In this document: piece by piece, positions 39,759 to 48,924 of the stretch
How positions within the stretch are numbered: the first letter of the stretch is position 1
How the letters are laid out: each line of letters opens with the position of its first letter
Assembly (NCBI GenBank): GCA_028724545.1
Contig: JAQYCU010000068.1
Location: 1-64,000 of the forward strand
Reading direction: 5' to 3'
DNA length: 64,000 nt
DNA from: a bacterium
GTDB lineage: Bacteria; Bacillota; Clostridia; Lachnospirales; Lachnospiraceae
Notes under the pieces: generated by a model
The model's database searches: none
What the model saw: the letters and a program-made list of their open reading frames with translations, nothing else
Told to the model about the DNA's origin: nothing
Position numbers and translations under genes: made by a program

Positions 39759-40517
39759 ATGTACGCAAATTATCATACACATACAAAACGTTGCCAGCAT
39801 GCAGAAGGCGAAGATAGAGAATATGTAGAAACAGCAATTGAAGCCGGGATAAAAATCCTGGGTTTTTCAGACCATTGCCCGTGGGTATTCGCAGATGACT
39901 ACGTTTCTTTTATGCGAATGCCGGCATCCGAAGTCGAAAACTATTTTTCTTCTTTGGAGCGTTTGAAAGATGAATACAAAAATGACATTAAAATCTTAAT
40001 CGGCTTTGAGGCCGAATATATTCCGGAATTAATGGAAAAGCAGGAGCAGCTGCTAAATGGATATCCTTTAGACTATATGATACTGGGGCAGCACTTTCTG
40101 GGTGTAGAATCTAACAATCTTTACACCGGAGCCCCGACAACAGACGAGGCAACTTTAAAACTCTACGTTGATACGGTTATCGAAGCTGTAAATACCGGAA
40201 AATATCTGTATGTGGCTCATCCTGATGTCCTGAATTATGTCGGTGACAGCGCAATCTATGAAAAACATATGACACGGCTCTGCAACCATCTCAAATCAAA
40301 GAATATTCCAGTAGAAATCAATATGCTTGGCGCATTTGAAGGACGCCACTATCCTTCGGAGCATTTTCTGCGTATTGCACAGAAAGTTCAGAATAATTGT
40401 ATTATCGGCATGGATGCACACTCCCCAGCGCAGTTGAAAAACCAAAAGGGACTCGATATTTGCAACCAGTTGGCAGAGAAACACGGACTCGAAGTAGTAA
40501 AATCTCTTTTGGGGTAA
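39759..40517 (+). CDS. PHP-domain histidinol-phosphatase (HisJ-like)
   Basis: MYANYHTHTKRCQHAEG, GFSDHCPW, GMDAHSP. Confidence 0.88.
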   Translation: MYANYHTHTKRCQHAEGEDREYVETAIEAGIKILGFSDHCPWVFADDYVSFMRMPASEVENYFSSLERLKDEYKNDIKILIGFEAEYIPELMEKQEQLLNGYPLDYMILGQHFLGVESNNLYTGAPTTDEATLKLYVDTVIEAVNTGKYLYVAHPDVLNYVGDSAIYEKHMTRLCNHLKSKNIPVEINMLGAFEGRHYPSEHFLRIAQKVQNNCIIGMDAHSPAQLKNQKGLDICNQLAEKHGLEVVKSLLG

Positions 40518-40525
40518 CTGTTTTA

Positions 40526-40621
40526 TCAGCAATTTATGTGCCAATATGGGTATGGATATGGGTAGCAATCATCGTTTGTATTCAGCAATCTGGTATCAAG
40601 TTTTGTACTGTTTCTTTCCAA
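40526..40621 (-). CDS. Candidate 31-aa peptide ORF (TTG start): (M)ERNSTKLDTRLLNTNDDCYPYPYPYWHINC
   Basis: TTTAGGAGGTTAAT-TTG: strong SD, begins about 20 nt after the ABC exporter stop codon, same strand; below the track length cutoff. Confidence 0.5.
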   Translation of the reverse strand: MERNSTKLDTRLLNTNDDCYPYPYPYWHINC

Positions 40622-40643
40622 ATTAACCTCCTAAATCCCCTCC

Positions 40644-42413
40644 CTACTGCATCATCTTCTCTACTTCCTCTCTGCCCAGCACCACGCATTTCTTATCGCG
40701 TATCGCATAGACTCTCTTTGACACACTGAGCACCGACGGTCTGTGCGTCGTAACAATACAGGTTCGCGGGTATTCATCCTGCATAATATTTTTCAGCACC
40801 TGATGCTCCGTTTCCACATCCAGTGCTGACGTTGCTTCGTCGAGCAAAAGAATCGGGGAACGCCGTAATAACGCTCGGGCAATTGACAGACGCTGTGCCT
40901 GTCCTTCGGAAAATCCACCCCCACGTTCTTTAATGACACTATGTATGCCATCCGGCAATTTTTCCACAAAACGCCAGGCACATGCCATTTTCAATGCCTC
41001 TATAATCTCTTCATCCGTAGCATCTGGTTTGACATTACGCATATTTTCTGCAATCGTTCCGGAAAACATCGTATTTCCCTGTGGTACATATGAGAAAAGT
41101 TTTCGGGTAGACGGTGTCAGTTCTACCTTGTCAGTCTGGTCTGCATCACTTCCTCCACATAGAAAAGCTTCGCCTCCCTGATTTTGCATCAACGACAACA
41201 CCAGACGTATCATCGTCGTCTTTCCTTCGCCGGAAGGTCCTACCAGTGCGACAGCTTCATGGGGATGCGCCTCCAGTGTGGCATCCTCAAACACCTGCGT
41301 TCCATTGTGATAACTATATTTTAAATGCTTGACGTAAACACTGATTCCGTCGGCAAGATGTTTCTCCGAGAACTCCTTAACTTCATCATTCTGGCTATAG
41401 TCCTCTCTTGGCATTTCTACAATATCCATCAGACGTCCTGCTGAAGTAGTCAGACCGATAATCGTTGGCACCAGCGAAGTCAGATTATGCAGCGTTCCCG
41501 TCAACGTTCCAGACAGACTCAGAAACATTGTCATCGTACCATAACTAATCGCGCCGCTCCAGACACGGTAAATTCCCCAGCCGTAAGAAGAATACGAAAC
41601 CAGCAGTCCTACGGTAGACATAATAATGGAAGTCCAGATAGACATTTTCTGAAAATCCAGTTTCATATGAATATACTCTTTTTGCAGCTGCTTTAACCGT
41701 TCAATATATAAATGAATCAAATCAAATGCCTTAATCGTCTGTATATTAGAAAAAGTTTCCTGGTTAAATCCGGACATTTTTGCCCCCATCGCTGCACTCC
41801 GTTCGTTATTATTTACCATACGACGCAACAGCGTTTTTGACATAATAAGACTGACCGGCATCCCCAAAAACGCAAAAATAGCAAAGGAAGCATCATAATA
41901 AATAACCATCGAAAAAGCACTGACAAAACGGAAAATATAAATAATCGCATTCGGTATAAAATTCAGCACTCCATTTGAAATGTTAGAAGCATCTGAACTC
42001 CATCGCGTCAAAAGGTCGCCTGTGTGGTACGTTGTCAGCGACTCCCAGTCTGTTACCAGAATTTTTGAAAAAATGTCGGTCTTGATTTCAGCGTCCACCT
42101 TCATACTGAGATAACTGGATGCATAATCCGAAATCTCATTCAAAAATGTAGTTCCTATATTCATACCTATCATAATCGAAAATGTCTTCACAATTTCTCC
42201 CGTTTCATGACCGGTAATAATATCGACCAAATCCTTTGAAACCATACTGGTCAGAAGCGCCACAACGGTGCTGACCATTCCCAGAACGGTATAAAAAATC
42301 ATAATCAGCCAATAGTGTTTTGCATATTGATAAATCCAAAGTGTCTGGCGCCACATTTCCTGCAGCCGGCCTGCCTTGATGCGCCCTATAATAAAGTGAA
42401 TCTTCTCTTTCAT
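40644..42413 (-). CDS. ABC exporter, fused TMD-NBD, without a recognisable N-terminal C39 peptidase domain
   Basis: Six-TM region; Walker A GPSGEGKTT; signature FSEGQAQR; Walker B ILLLDEATSALD; start MKEKIHF. Confidence 0.92.
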   Translation of the reverse strand: MKEKIHFIIGRIKAGRLQEMWRQTLWIYQYAKHYWLIMIFYTVLGMVSTVVALLTSMVSKDLVDIITGHETGEIVKTFSIMIGMNIGTTFLNEISDYASSYLSMKVDAEIKTDIFSKILVTDWESLTTYHTGDLLTRWSSDASNISNGVLNFIPNAIIYIFRFVSAFSMVIYYDASFAIFAFLGMPVSLIMSKTLLRRMVNNNERSAAMGAKMSGFNQETFSNIQTIKAFDLIHLYIERLKQLQKEYIHMKLDFQKMSIWTSIIMSTVGLLVSYSSYGWGIYRVWSGAISYGTMTMFLSLSGTLTGTLHNLTSLVPTIIGLTTSAGRLMDIVEMPREDYSQNDEVKEFSEKHLADGISVYVKHLKYSYHNGTQVFEDATLEAHPHEAVALVGPSGEGKTTMIRLVLSLMQNQGGEAFLCGGSDADQTDKVELTPSTRKLFSYVPQGNTMFSGTIAENMRNVKPDATDEEIIEALKMACAWRFVEKLPDGIHSVIKERGGGFSEGQAQRLSIARALLRRSPILLLDEATSALDVETEHQVLKNIMQDEYPRTCIVTTHRPSVLSVSKRVYAIRDKKCVVLGREEVEKMMQ

Positions 42414-42457
42414 ATATACTGTTCCTTCCGGCAAATCTCCCTGCTATTTACATTATA

Positions 42458-42493
42458 ACAGAAAACAGCACCATCTGAAACAGATGATGCTGT
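42458..42493 (-). terminator. Terminator between the 149-aa gene and the ABC exporter
   Basis: On minus: ACAGCATCATCTG TTT CAGATGGTGCTGT TTTCTGTT. Confidence 0.75.
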
Positions 42494-42515
42494 ATATAAA
42501 ACATAACAACGTGTT

Positions 42516-42965
42516 CTAATTGCCATCGCCACCATTGCCCTGCACATTTACGGACTTCTTACAGCTAATGGTTGCACCCTGGCACGCAAGACCTTTTGTA
42601 GTTGCCTCATCAGCAGCCTTAACCCATACTTTGTATGTCATAGTATCTCCTGACTTGTATGCATTTGCGTGCAACTCACGCACAATAGTAACGGAATTGC
42701 CGGAGAACTTTGTAGTAAACTCAGAGTATGCATCTGTCAATGGTGCACTAAATGTAAGTCTTACTGTGCTTGCTGAAGAAATATGCTCTACAGAAGCAGA
42801 ATGTTTACATTTTACTTCAAATACATGGTATGCACCGTTCCAGTCCTGCACTGATTTTGCTGAAACAGTCCAGCAGTCTCCTGAACCAGAATCACCACTG
42901 GCAACATAAACCCCTTCACTTACTTCCTGAATTACAACGGCATCTGGCTTTTCATATTTTTTCAT
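42516..42965 (-). CDS. 149-aa candidate exported/modified peptide or small surface protein
   Basis: MKKYEKPDAVVIQEVSEGVYVASGDSGSGDCW...; no classical signal peptide; 4 Cys; C-terminal GNGGDGN; flanked by the PqqD/HprK-like gene and the ABC exporter. Confidence 0.75.
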   Translation of the reverse strand: MKKYEKPDAVVIQEVSEGVYVASGDSGSGDCWTVSAKSVQDWNGAYHVFEVKCKHSASVEHISSASTVRLTFSAPLTDAYSEFTTKFSGNSVTIVRELHANAYKSGDTMTYKVWVKAADEATTKGLACQGATISCKKSVNVQGNGGDGN

Positions 42966-43088
42966 AACGAACCCTCCCTTGAAAACGCCAACTACAATAC
43001 ATAATAATTATATGATATTTCTTACAAAAAATAAAGAAAATGTGTATTAAAATTAAGTTTTTTCTATTAATTTTCTGCTTTTTTCTGT

Positions 43089-43200
43089 TTTTACCGGTCT
43101 ATTGTCTTGTTTTCATCCGTTTCATTTCTCTTTTTCTGATTTTTACCAGTCTATTATCTGTTTTCTCTGCTTTTTACTAATCTATTGTCTGTTTTTCTCG
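43089..43200. repeat. Degenerate tandem repeat spanning the stop codon of the HprK-like gene
   Basis: tttttaccggtctattgtctt / tttttaccagtctattatctgtttt / tttttactaatctattgtctgttttt starting at 43089, 43140 and 43171. Confidence 0.8.
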
Positions 43201-44342
43201 TTCTCCTGTATCCACTCTTGCATCACCTGTGCTGCTTCATCTTCCTTCGTGCACTCCAGTCTGCAAATGGCAATCTTCTCCTGCAATGCTTCTGCAAAAG
43301 CAAGATTTTTCTGATAAAGCTCTTTTGTCCACATTGGTGAAATCAGCCTTTGCGCTGTCATAATAACTTTTCTGTCTGTTGCAAGCGTAACACACTTGTT
43401 ATGAACTGCCTGCTTCAGGAAAACAATTCCTCCAAGCAAATGACGTGCACTTTGCGAAATGCCGGAAGTTCCACACCACGGGATTCCATAAATAACGGCT
43501 TCTCCCTCTGAAAAACCAATCAGATTTAAATCCCCGTTCAGAACCGGTGTATCAAACAGTTTTTTCCATAAATTGACATGCGTTGACTTGCCTGCCCCGG
43601 AGTATCCCGAAAAAAGCCACGCTTTCCCATCATACAAAACAGAAGCTGAATGCAAAGCAAAACAGCCACGCAGCTGCGCCGTATATAAATAAAAGAAACG
43701 AATCGCGTGAAACACTTCTTCTCTAAGTGTTTCCGTACAGGGTGGCATATACCACAAGCTGGCATACTTCCCGTCCTTTGACAAGTACCCTTCTTCCAAT
43801 TGCTGCGACTGCAGAAACTGAAATAAATACTCTTCCTGTCTTTCAAAAATCATAATTTCCTGATTGCGTATCAGCAGATTGCCCGTTTCCTGCGTCCGAA
43901 GCATATCTACTTTCAAGTCAATTGTCAAATCAGCCTGACACGCTTCTGTTTCATACGGCGAAAATTCTTCTGGAAATGCTTCTTTTGGTGCCGTCATCTT
44001 AATACATACTATTCCGATTTTGAAATAACGTGAAATAGCACCGGAAAGGACTGCTTTTTCCTCTTCTTCTATCAGAATCCCCTGCGATAACAGTAATGCC
44101 AGAAAGCCATCCATATCCTTTTTCATTTCCTGCCGTTTGTCATCTTCTGCTTCATAATATACGCAAAAGTCCTCAAATAATTCCTGACGCTGCTTTTTTT
44201 CTTCCAGCAGTTCCCACAAAACAGCACCGGACGGATTAATCCGGATACCTCTTTTGTGGTCGGCAACCGGCTGTCCGTATGGAAGCAGATAATATGCATT
44301 CGCTGTTTTATACAGCAGATAGTTCGGATTTCTTTTTATCAT
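43182..44342 (-). CDS. PqqD-like N-terminal region fused to an HPr-kinase-like (P-loop) domain
   Basis: DHKRGIRINPSGAVLWELLEEKKQRQELFEDFCVYYEA (PqqD-like); LHSASVLYDGKAWLFSGYSGAGKSTHVNLWKKLFDTPVLNGDLNLI and GIPWCGTSGISQSARHLLGGIVFL (HprK-like). Confidence 0.75.
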   Translation of the reverse strand: MIKRNPNYLLYKTANAYYLLPYGQPVADHKRGIRINPSGAVLWELLEEKKQRQELFEDFCVYYEAEDDKRQEMKKDMDGFLALLLSQGILIEEEEKAVLSGAISRYFKIGIVCIKMTAPKEAFPEEFSPYETEACQADLTIDLKVDMLRTQETGNLLIRNQEIMIFERQEEYLFQFLQSQQLEEGYLSKDGKYASLWYMPPCTETLREEVFHAIRFFYLYTAQLRGCFALHSASVLYDGKAWLFSGYSGAGKSTHVNLWKKLFDTPVLNGDLNLIGFSEGEAVIYGIPWCGTSGISQSARHLLGGIVFLKQAVHNKCVTLATDRKVIMTAQRLISPMWTKELYQKNLAFAEALQEKIAICRLECTKEDEAAQVMQEWIQENEKNRQ

Positions 44343-44374
44343 CTTCTGGTTTCTCCCTATGCATAAAAATAAAG

Positions 44375-44413
44375 TAAATTATAGCAAACAAATCGTAATT
44401 AAATTATAGCAAA
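44375..44413 (-). promoter_or_regulatory. Duplicated extended -10 elements upstream of the PqqD/HprK-like gene
   Basis: TTTGCTATAATTTA occurs twice, 25 bp apart (44375-44388, 44400-44413); each contains TGnTATAAT. Confidence 0.6.
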
Positions 44414-44601
44414 TGCCTCACACTTTTTCCATTTCATTTTTACCGTTATCTTATGTTTCTTAATCCATTAATATTACTGCTACAGACAAAAATGCGCCGT
44501 GGTACCAAATATCAAAGAATCTTCACCCAAAAAACATTTTTTGTTCACAAATTCTTTTTACCATAAAATAGTAAAATATCTACATAGCAGGAGGTTATAT
44601 T

Positions 44602-46167
44602 GTGATTAAGAAACTCAAAAAACATAAGTTATTATGTGGAATTGTACTGTTGTTATTTCTCATTGTTCTTGTTGTTGCAATACTGCTGATAACAAAAAAG
44701 AACAATAGCAATTCTTCTACGGACAGACGCCAGCAAAGCACAATCCGTCTGGCAAAAATGGATTTAACTAAATCCGTCAGTGCGACAAGAACTATCGCAA
44801 GCAAAAAAACGAAAACCGTATCAGCAAATGTAAACGGACTGACCGTTAAAAGTGTAGCCGTATCCATTGGTGACAGTGTTACAAAGGGAGATACGCTTGC
44901 CACATTCGACAAAAGTGATTTGCAGGACACACTGGCTGATGCGAAGGAAAATCTTGCCGATACCCAGTCAGAAGTTTCCCACTCCATCGCTTCAGCAAAA
45001 AAACAGTTGGCCGATGCCAAAGACACCTATGCTGACAGCAAGAGTGAAGCTGCAAAAAAAGTAACAGAAGCAAAACAGGACTGGCAGGCTGCCAAGAAAA
45101 CCGTATCGCAGTTAAAAAAGCAGATTGCCAAGGCAGGCAATGCAAACCAGAAAAAACAACTGCAGGAAAATTTAACTGCTGCACAGGAAAAATTGCAACA
45201 GGCAAAAGCCTCTTATGAAACTGCTGTTTCCAACCGTGACAGCACAAATAAACAAAATAAATCCAGTGTAAGCAACGCTGAAGAAAGTGTCTACAATGCC
45301 GAATCTTCTGGAAAGAAAAGTATCAAAGAAGCACAAAAACAGGTAACCGAAGCACGCAGCACGTTGGAAAAATGTGCCGTGACAGCACCGATTTCCGGTG
45401 TCATCACAGCCGTCAATGTAGAAGCCGGTGATGTCTATAGCAGCGGTACTATGTTTCAGATTGATGACACCAGTGCTTTTACAGTCACTACAACTGTAGA
45501 CGAATATGACATCAGCAATGTCAGCGTCGGCCAGCGTGTTGTTATCCTGACGGAAGCCACGGATTCTGATGAGTTGGAAGGCAAGATTACCTTTGTGGCA
45601 CCATCTACTTCTTCCACTTCTTCACAGTCAGCAGATAACGCTGCAGGTGGCTCCGGTGTTTCTGCATCCTCGTCAGGTGATGGTTACGAAGTAACAATTG
45701 CCCTCACTTCCGATGATGACAGATTGAAAATGGGATTAACTGCAAAATGCAGCATTATTCTGGAAGAAGCAGATGATGTATTCGCCGTACCATATGATGC
45801 AATTCATAAAAATTCATCCGGTGAAGATGTTATCTACGTTACGCAAAGCAATTCCGGCACTCAGACCGACGCTTCTGACAGACAGGCTGACACCTCAGCT
45901 GACTATCAGGAAATTCCTGTAACCAAAGGAATGGAAAGCGATTATTATGTAGAAATTACCGGCGACAGCCTGAGCGAGGGTATGTCTGTTATCATTCCAA
46001 CAGACGAAACTTCTTCCTCTTCCGACAGCGAAGAAAAAACAAACTCTTTCCTGCCCGGTTCAGAAGGCAAAATGAACAAAAACGGTGGTATGCCTGCTGG
46101 TGGTGGTATGCCAAACGGCAATGGTGGTGGCAACCGTCCTTCCGGAAACGGAGCCGCAGGCAGATAG
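44602..46167 (+). CDS. MacA/HlyD-like efflux adaptor subunit
   Basis: N-terminal TM, biotinyl-lipoyl-like halves, long coiled coil, APISGVITAVNVEAGDVYSSGT. Confidence 0.9.
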   Translation: MIKKLKKHKLLCGIVLLLFLIVLVVAILLITKKNNSNSSTDRRQQSTIRLAKMDLTKSVSATRTIASKKTKTVSANVNGLTVKSVAVSIGDSVTKGDTLATFDKSDLQDTLADAKENLADTQSEVSHSIASAKKQLADAKDTYADSKSEAAKKVTEAKQDWQAAKKTVSQLKKQIAKAGNANQKKQLQENLTAAQEKLQQAKASYETAVSNRDSTNKQNKSSVSNAEESVYNAESSGKKSIKEAQKQVTEARSTLEKCAVTAPISGVITAVNVEAGDVYSSGTMFQIDDTSAFTVTTTVDEYDISNVSVGQRVVILTEATDSDELEGKITFVAPSTSSTSSQSADNAAGGSGVSASSSGDGYEVTIALTSDDDRLKMGLTAKCSIILEEADDVFAVPYDAIHKNSSGEDVIYVTQSNSGTQTDASDRQADTSADYQEIPVTKGMESDYYVEITGDSLSEGMSVIIPTDETSSSSDSEEKTNSFLPGSEGKMNKNGGMPAGGGMPNGNGGGNRPSGNGAAGR

Positions 46168-46206
46168 CAGAAAGGAGTGCCTTTTTTCAGAAAGGGCGAA
46201 AACAAT

Positions 46207-46980
46207 ATGAAGATTAACAAACCAAATCAAGACAATGCCATCCAGGACAAAAGCAAGACAGACAGAAAGCAAACGGATGGCAGTCATATGATAGAACTTC
46301 ACAATATCATAAAACGCTTTTATATCGGCCAGCCAAATGAACTGGAGATTTTGCACGGCATTGATTTGACAGTTTCACAGGGAGAATTTGTTTCTATCGT
46401 AGGCGAATCCGGTTCCGGCAAATCCACTCTGATGAATATTATCGGTGCGTTGGACCGTCCGACGCAGGGAAGTTATTTTCTGCGCGGCATCGATGTCTGT
46501 CATGCCAAAGATAAACAGCTGTCAGAAATACGGAATCAGGAAATCGGATTTGTTTTCCAGACATATAATCTGGTCGCCAGAACAACAGCTTTGTCAAACG
46601 TAGAACTTCCTATGCTGTATGCCGGTGTCTCAAAATCAGAACGGACAAAACGAGCCAAAGAACTCTTAGAATCCGTCGGAATGGAAAGCCGTATGCTACA
46701 CAAGCCGGAAGAACTTTCCGGTGGACAAAAACAGCGTGTTGCGATTGCCCGTGCAATGGCAAACAATCCGTCTATTATCCTCGCCGACGAACCAACGGGC
46801 GCATTAGACAGCAAAACCGGCAGACTGATTATGGACATTTTCCACCGGCTCAACCGCGAAGAAGGAAAAACCATTATTTTAATCACCCACTCTGCTGAAC
46901 TGGCCAAAGAAACCGGACGAATCATCACCCTGATGGACGGCTGTATCACAAACAACGGAAAGGAGTGTACACCATGCTGA
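46207..46980 (+). CDS. MacB-type ABC transporter ATP-binding protein
   Basis: GESGSGKSTLMNIIGALDRPTQG, ELSGGQKQRVAIARA, ILADEPTGALDS; track ORF starts at 46177. Confidence 0.95.
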   Translation: MKINKPNQDNAIQDKSKTDRKQTDGSHMIELHNIIKRFYIGQPNELEILHGIDLTVSQGEFVSIVGESGSGKSTLMNIIGALDRPTQGSYFLRGIDVCHAKDKQLSEIRNQEIGFVFQTYNLVARTTALSNVELPMLYAGVSKSERTKRAKELLESVGMESRMLHKPEELSGGQKQRVAIARAMANNPSIILADEPTGALDSKTGRLIMDIFHRLNREEGKTIILITHSAELAKETGRIITLMDGCITNNGKECTPC

Positions 46981-48260
46981 TATTAGAAAATATTAAACTG
47001 GCATTTACTTCCCTTCTGGCAAATAAAATGCGCGCCTTACTGACTATGCTCGGCATCATTATTGGTATCGGCTCTGTCATTGCCATTATGACAGTCAGTT
47101 CTTCCCTGACAACTTCGATTTCAACATCTTTTCAGGAAATGGGTGCCAACAACATAACCGTAGGCATCAAACAGAAAGAAGAGGAAAGTGAAACCCGTCA
47201 GAACGGCATGAAATTTGGAGCTGCCAATAAAAATGTTTCTGCTGAGGAAGATGACCTGATTACAGATGAAATGCTAGAGGAACTAACGGCACAGTACCCG
47301 GAGCAGATTGATGCCATATCATTAAGCGAGTCCGTTGGCAGTGGCATGGTACAGTCCGGCAGCGACTCTGCTAACATTTCCGTTATGGGAATCAACCAGA
47401 ACTATTTCAAAAGCAATGACATCACGCTGCTTGCCGGACGCAAAATCAAAAAAGCCGATTTAACAGGCAGCAAACGTGTCATTATGGTATCTGACAAGGT
47501 CGTTGACAATATGTTTGACGGGGATATGCAATCAGCTCTCTGGCAGAAAATCAGCGTTGCCATTGACAATATGTACTATGATTACTACATCGTCGGTGTC
47601 TATGAATACGAGGAAACAACGTTAGATACTACTACGGATTCGGATACTACTACTGCTGCCTATATCCCGATTACAACCGGGAAAGCACAGACACACGCCG
47701 ACGACGGCTATTCCCAGTTTACCGTGGTGACCAAAGCAGGTATTGGAAGCGTTTCTGATTTTGCCGAACAGATTGAAGCCTTTTTCACACCGTACTATAT
47801 GGCAAATGACGATTACGAAATCTCGACTTCCACACTGGAATCTATGACAGAATCTATGAACGAAATGATTCAAACCGTTTCTATTGCCATTTCGTTCATT
47901 GCCGGAATTTCCCTGCTGGTAGGAGGTATTGGCGTTATGAATATTATGCTGGTTTCCATCACGGAGCGCACCAGAGAAATCGGCACGCGCAAGGCAATTG
48001 GTGCAAAAAACAGTTCCATTCGCCTGCAATTCATTATCGAAGCCGTCATTCTCTGCCTCGTCGGTGGCTGTCTTGGCATATTGCTCGGTTTTATCCTCGG
48101 TGCAATCGCTGCTTCCCTGCTCGGATACGCAGCCTCTGTTCCCGTCACAGCCATTGTCGTTGCCGTTCTGTTTTCTATGATAATCGGCGTATTCTTCGGA
48201 TACTATCCGGCGAATAAGGCAGCAAAATTAGACCCGATTGAAGCACTTCGCTATGAATAA
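46974..48260 (+). CDS. MacB/FtsX-type ABC transporter permease
   Basis: NKMRALLTMLGIIIGIGSVIAIM, GGIGVMNIMLVSITERTREIGTRKAIGA, PANKAAKLDPIEALRYE. Confidence 0.94.
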   Translation: MLILENIKLAFTSLLANKMRALLTMLGIIIGIGSVIAIMTVSSSLTTSISTSFQEMGANNITVGIKQKEEESETRQNGMKFGAANKNVSAEEDDLITDEMLEELTAQYPEQIDAISLSESVGSGMVQSGSDSANISVMGINQNYFKSNDITLLAGRKIKKADLTGSKRVIMVSDKVVDNMFDGDMQSALWQKISVAIDNMYYDYYIVGVYEYEETTLDTTTDSDTTTAAYIPITTGKAQTHADDGYSQFTVVTKAGIGSVSDFAEQIEAFFTPYYMANDDYEISTSTLESMTESMNEMIQTVSIAISFIAGISLLVGGIGVMNIMLVSITERTREIGTRKAIGAKNSSIRLQFIIEAVILCLVGGCLGILLGFILGAIAASLLGYAASVPVTAIVVAVLFSMIIGVFFGYYPANKAAKLDPIEALRYE

Positions 48261-48336
48261 TTTTCTTTTCCTCCATTTTATGGTATAATGTTGTTTAATA
48301 GAGCAAAAACGACAGCGTTATACTGATGGGGGAATT

Positions 48337-48924
48337 ATGAAGAAAAAAAGCAATCTATTTTTTCATCCGTCACTAATGAATTTTCTATTAGTTATCGGAT
48401 GTACTTTTATTAATGTTTTTGGAAAATATATAGCCGACAGACTACATACACCCTTGCTTCTGGATTCCATTGGCACAGCACTCTGCTCCTGCCTGCTGGG
48501 TCCGGTTGCCGGATGTCTTTCTGGTCTGCTCGGCTTTTCTTTGTGGAAAATTTTTACGCCGGTATCCTGGCTCTATGCCATTACATGCATCCCCCTTGCG
48601 TTTTGCATCAGTATTTTATATCGCAGAATGACATTTCGCGACCCTTTCCAGCTGATAAGTTCCGGCTTTCTGGCTTCTTTTGTTTCTATTGCCATTACAT
48701 TTTGTCTGAACTTTTTCCTCAACCACGGATATACCGGAAATCTTTGGGGTGATGCCCTGACCAATATGTTTAGCCAGAACGGAACAGACCATACAATTGC
48801 CTGCTTTTTCGGACATGCTTTTGTTGAAATTCCGGATAAAATCATAACACTGGCAATTACCTTTGGCATAATTTGTTTATACGGCTATATCGCACGTACA
48901 AAGAAGGGAGGGAATAAAAAATGA
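48337..48924 (+). CDS. ECF transporter S component-like membrane protein
   Basis: 195 aa, multi-TM, LLLDSIGTALCSCLLGPVAGCLSGLLGFSL; overlaps the next gene by 4 nt. Confidence 0.7.
   Translation: MKKKSNLFFHPSLMNFLLVIGCTFINVFGKYIADRLHTPLLLDSIGTALCSCLLGPVAGCLSGLLGFSLWKIFTPVSWLYAITCIPLAFCISILYRRMTFRDPFQLISSGFLASFVSIAITFCLNFFLNHGYTGNLWGDALTNMFSQNGTDHTIACFFGHAFVEIPDKIITLAITFGIICLYGYIARTKKGGNKK

Noticed and set aside
40644-44342. Classical lasso-peptide or bacteriocin cluster
   Set aside because: No asparagine-synthetase-like cyclase, transglutaminase-like protease, LanM/LanB, YcaO, radical SAM or C39 peptidase domain found; only PqqD/HprK-like and ABC components are present
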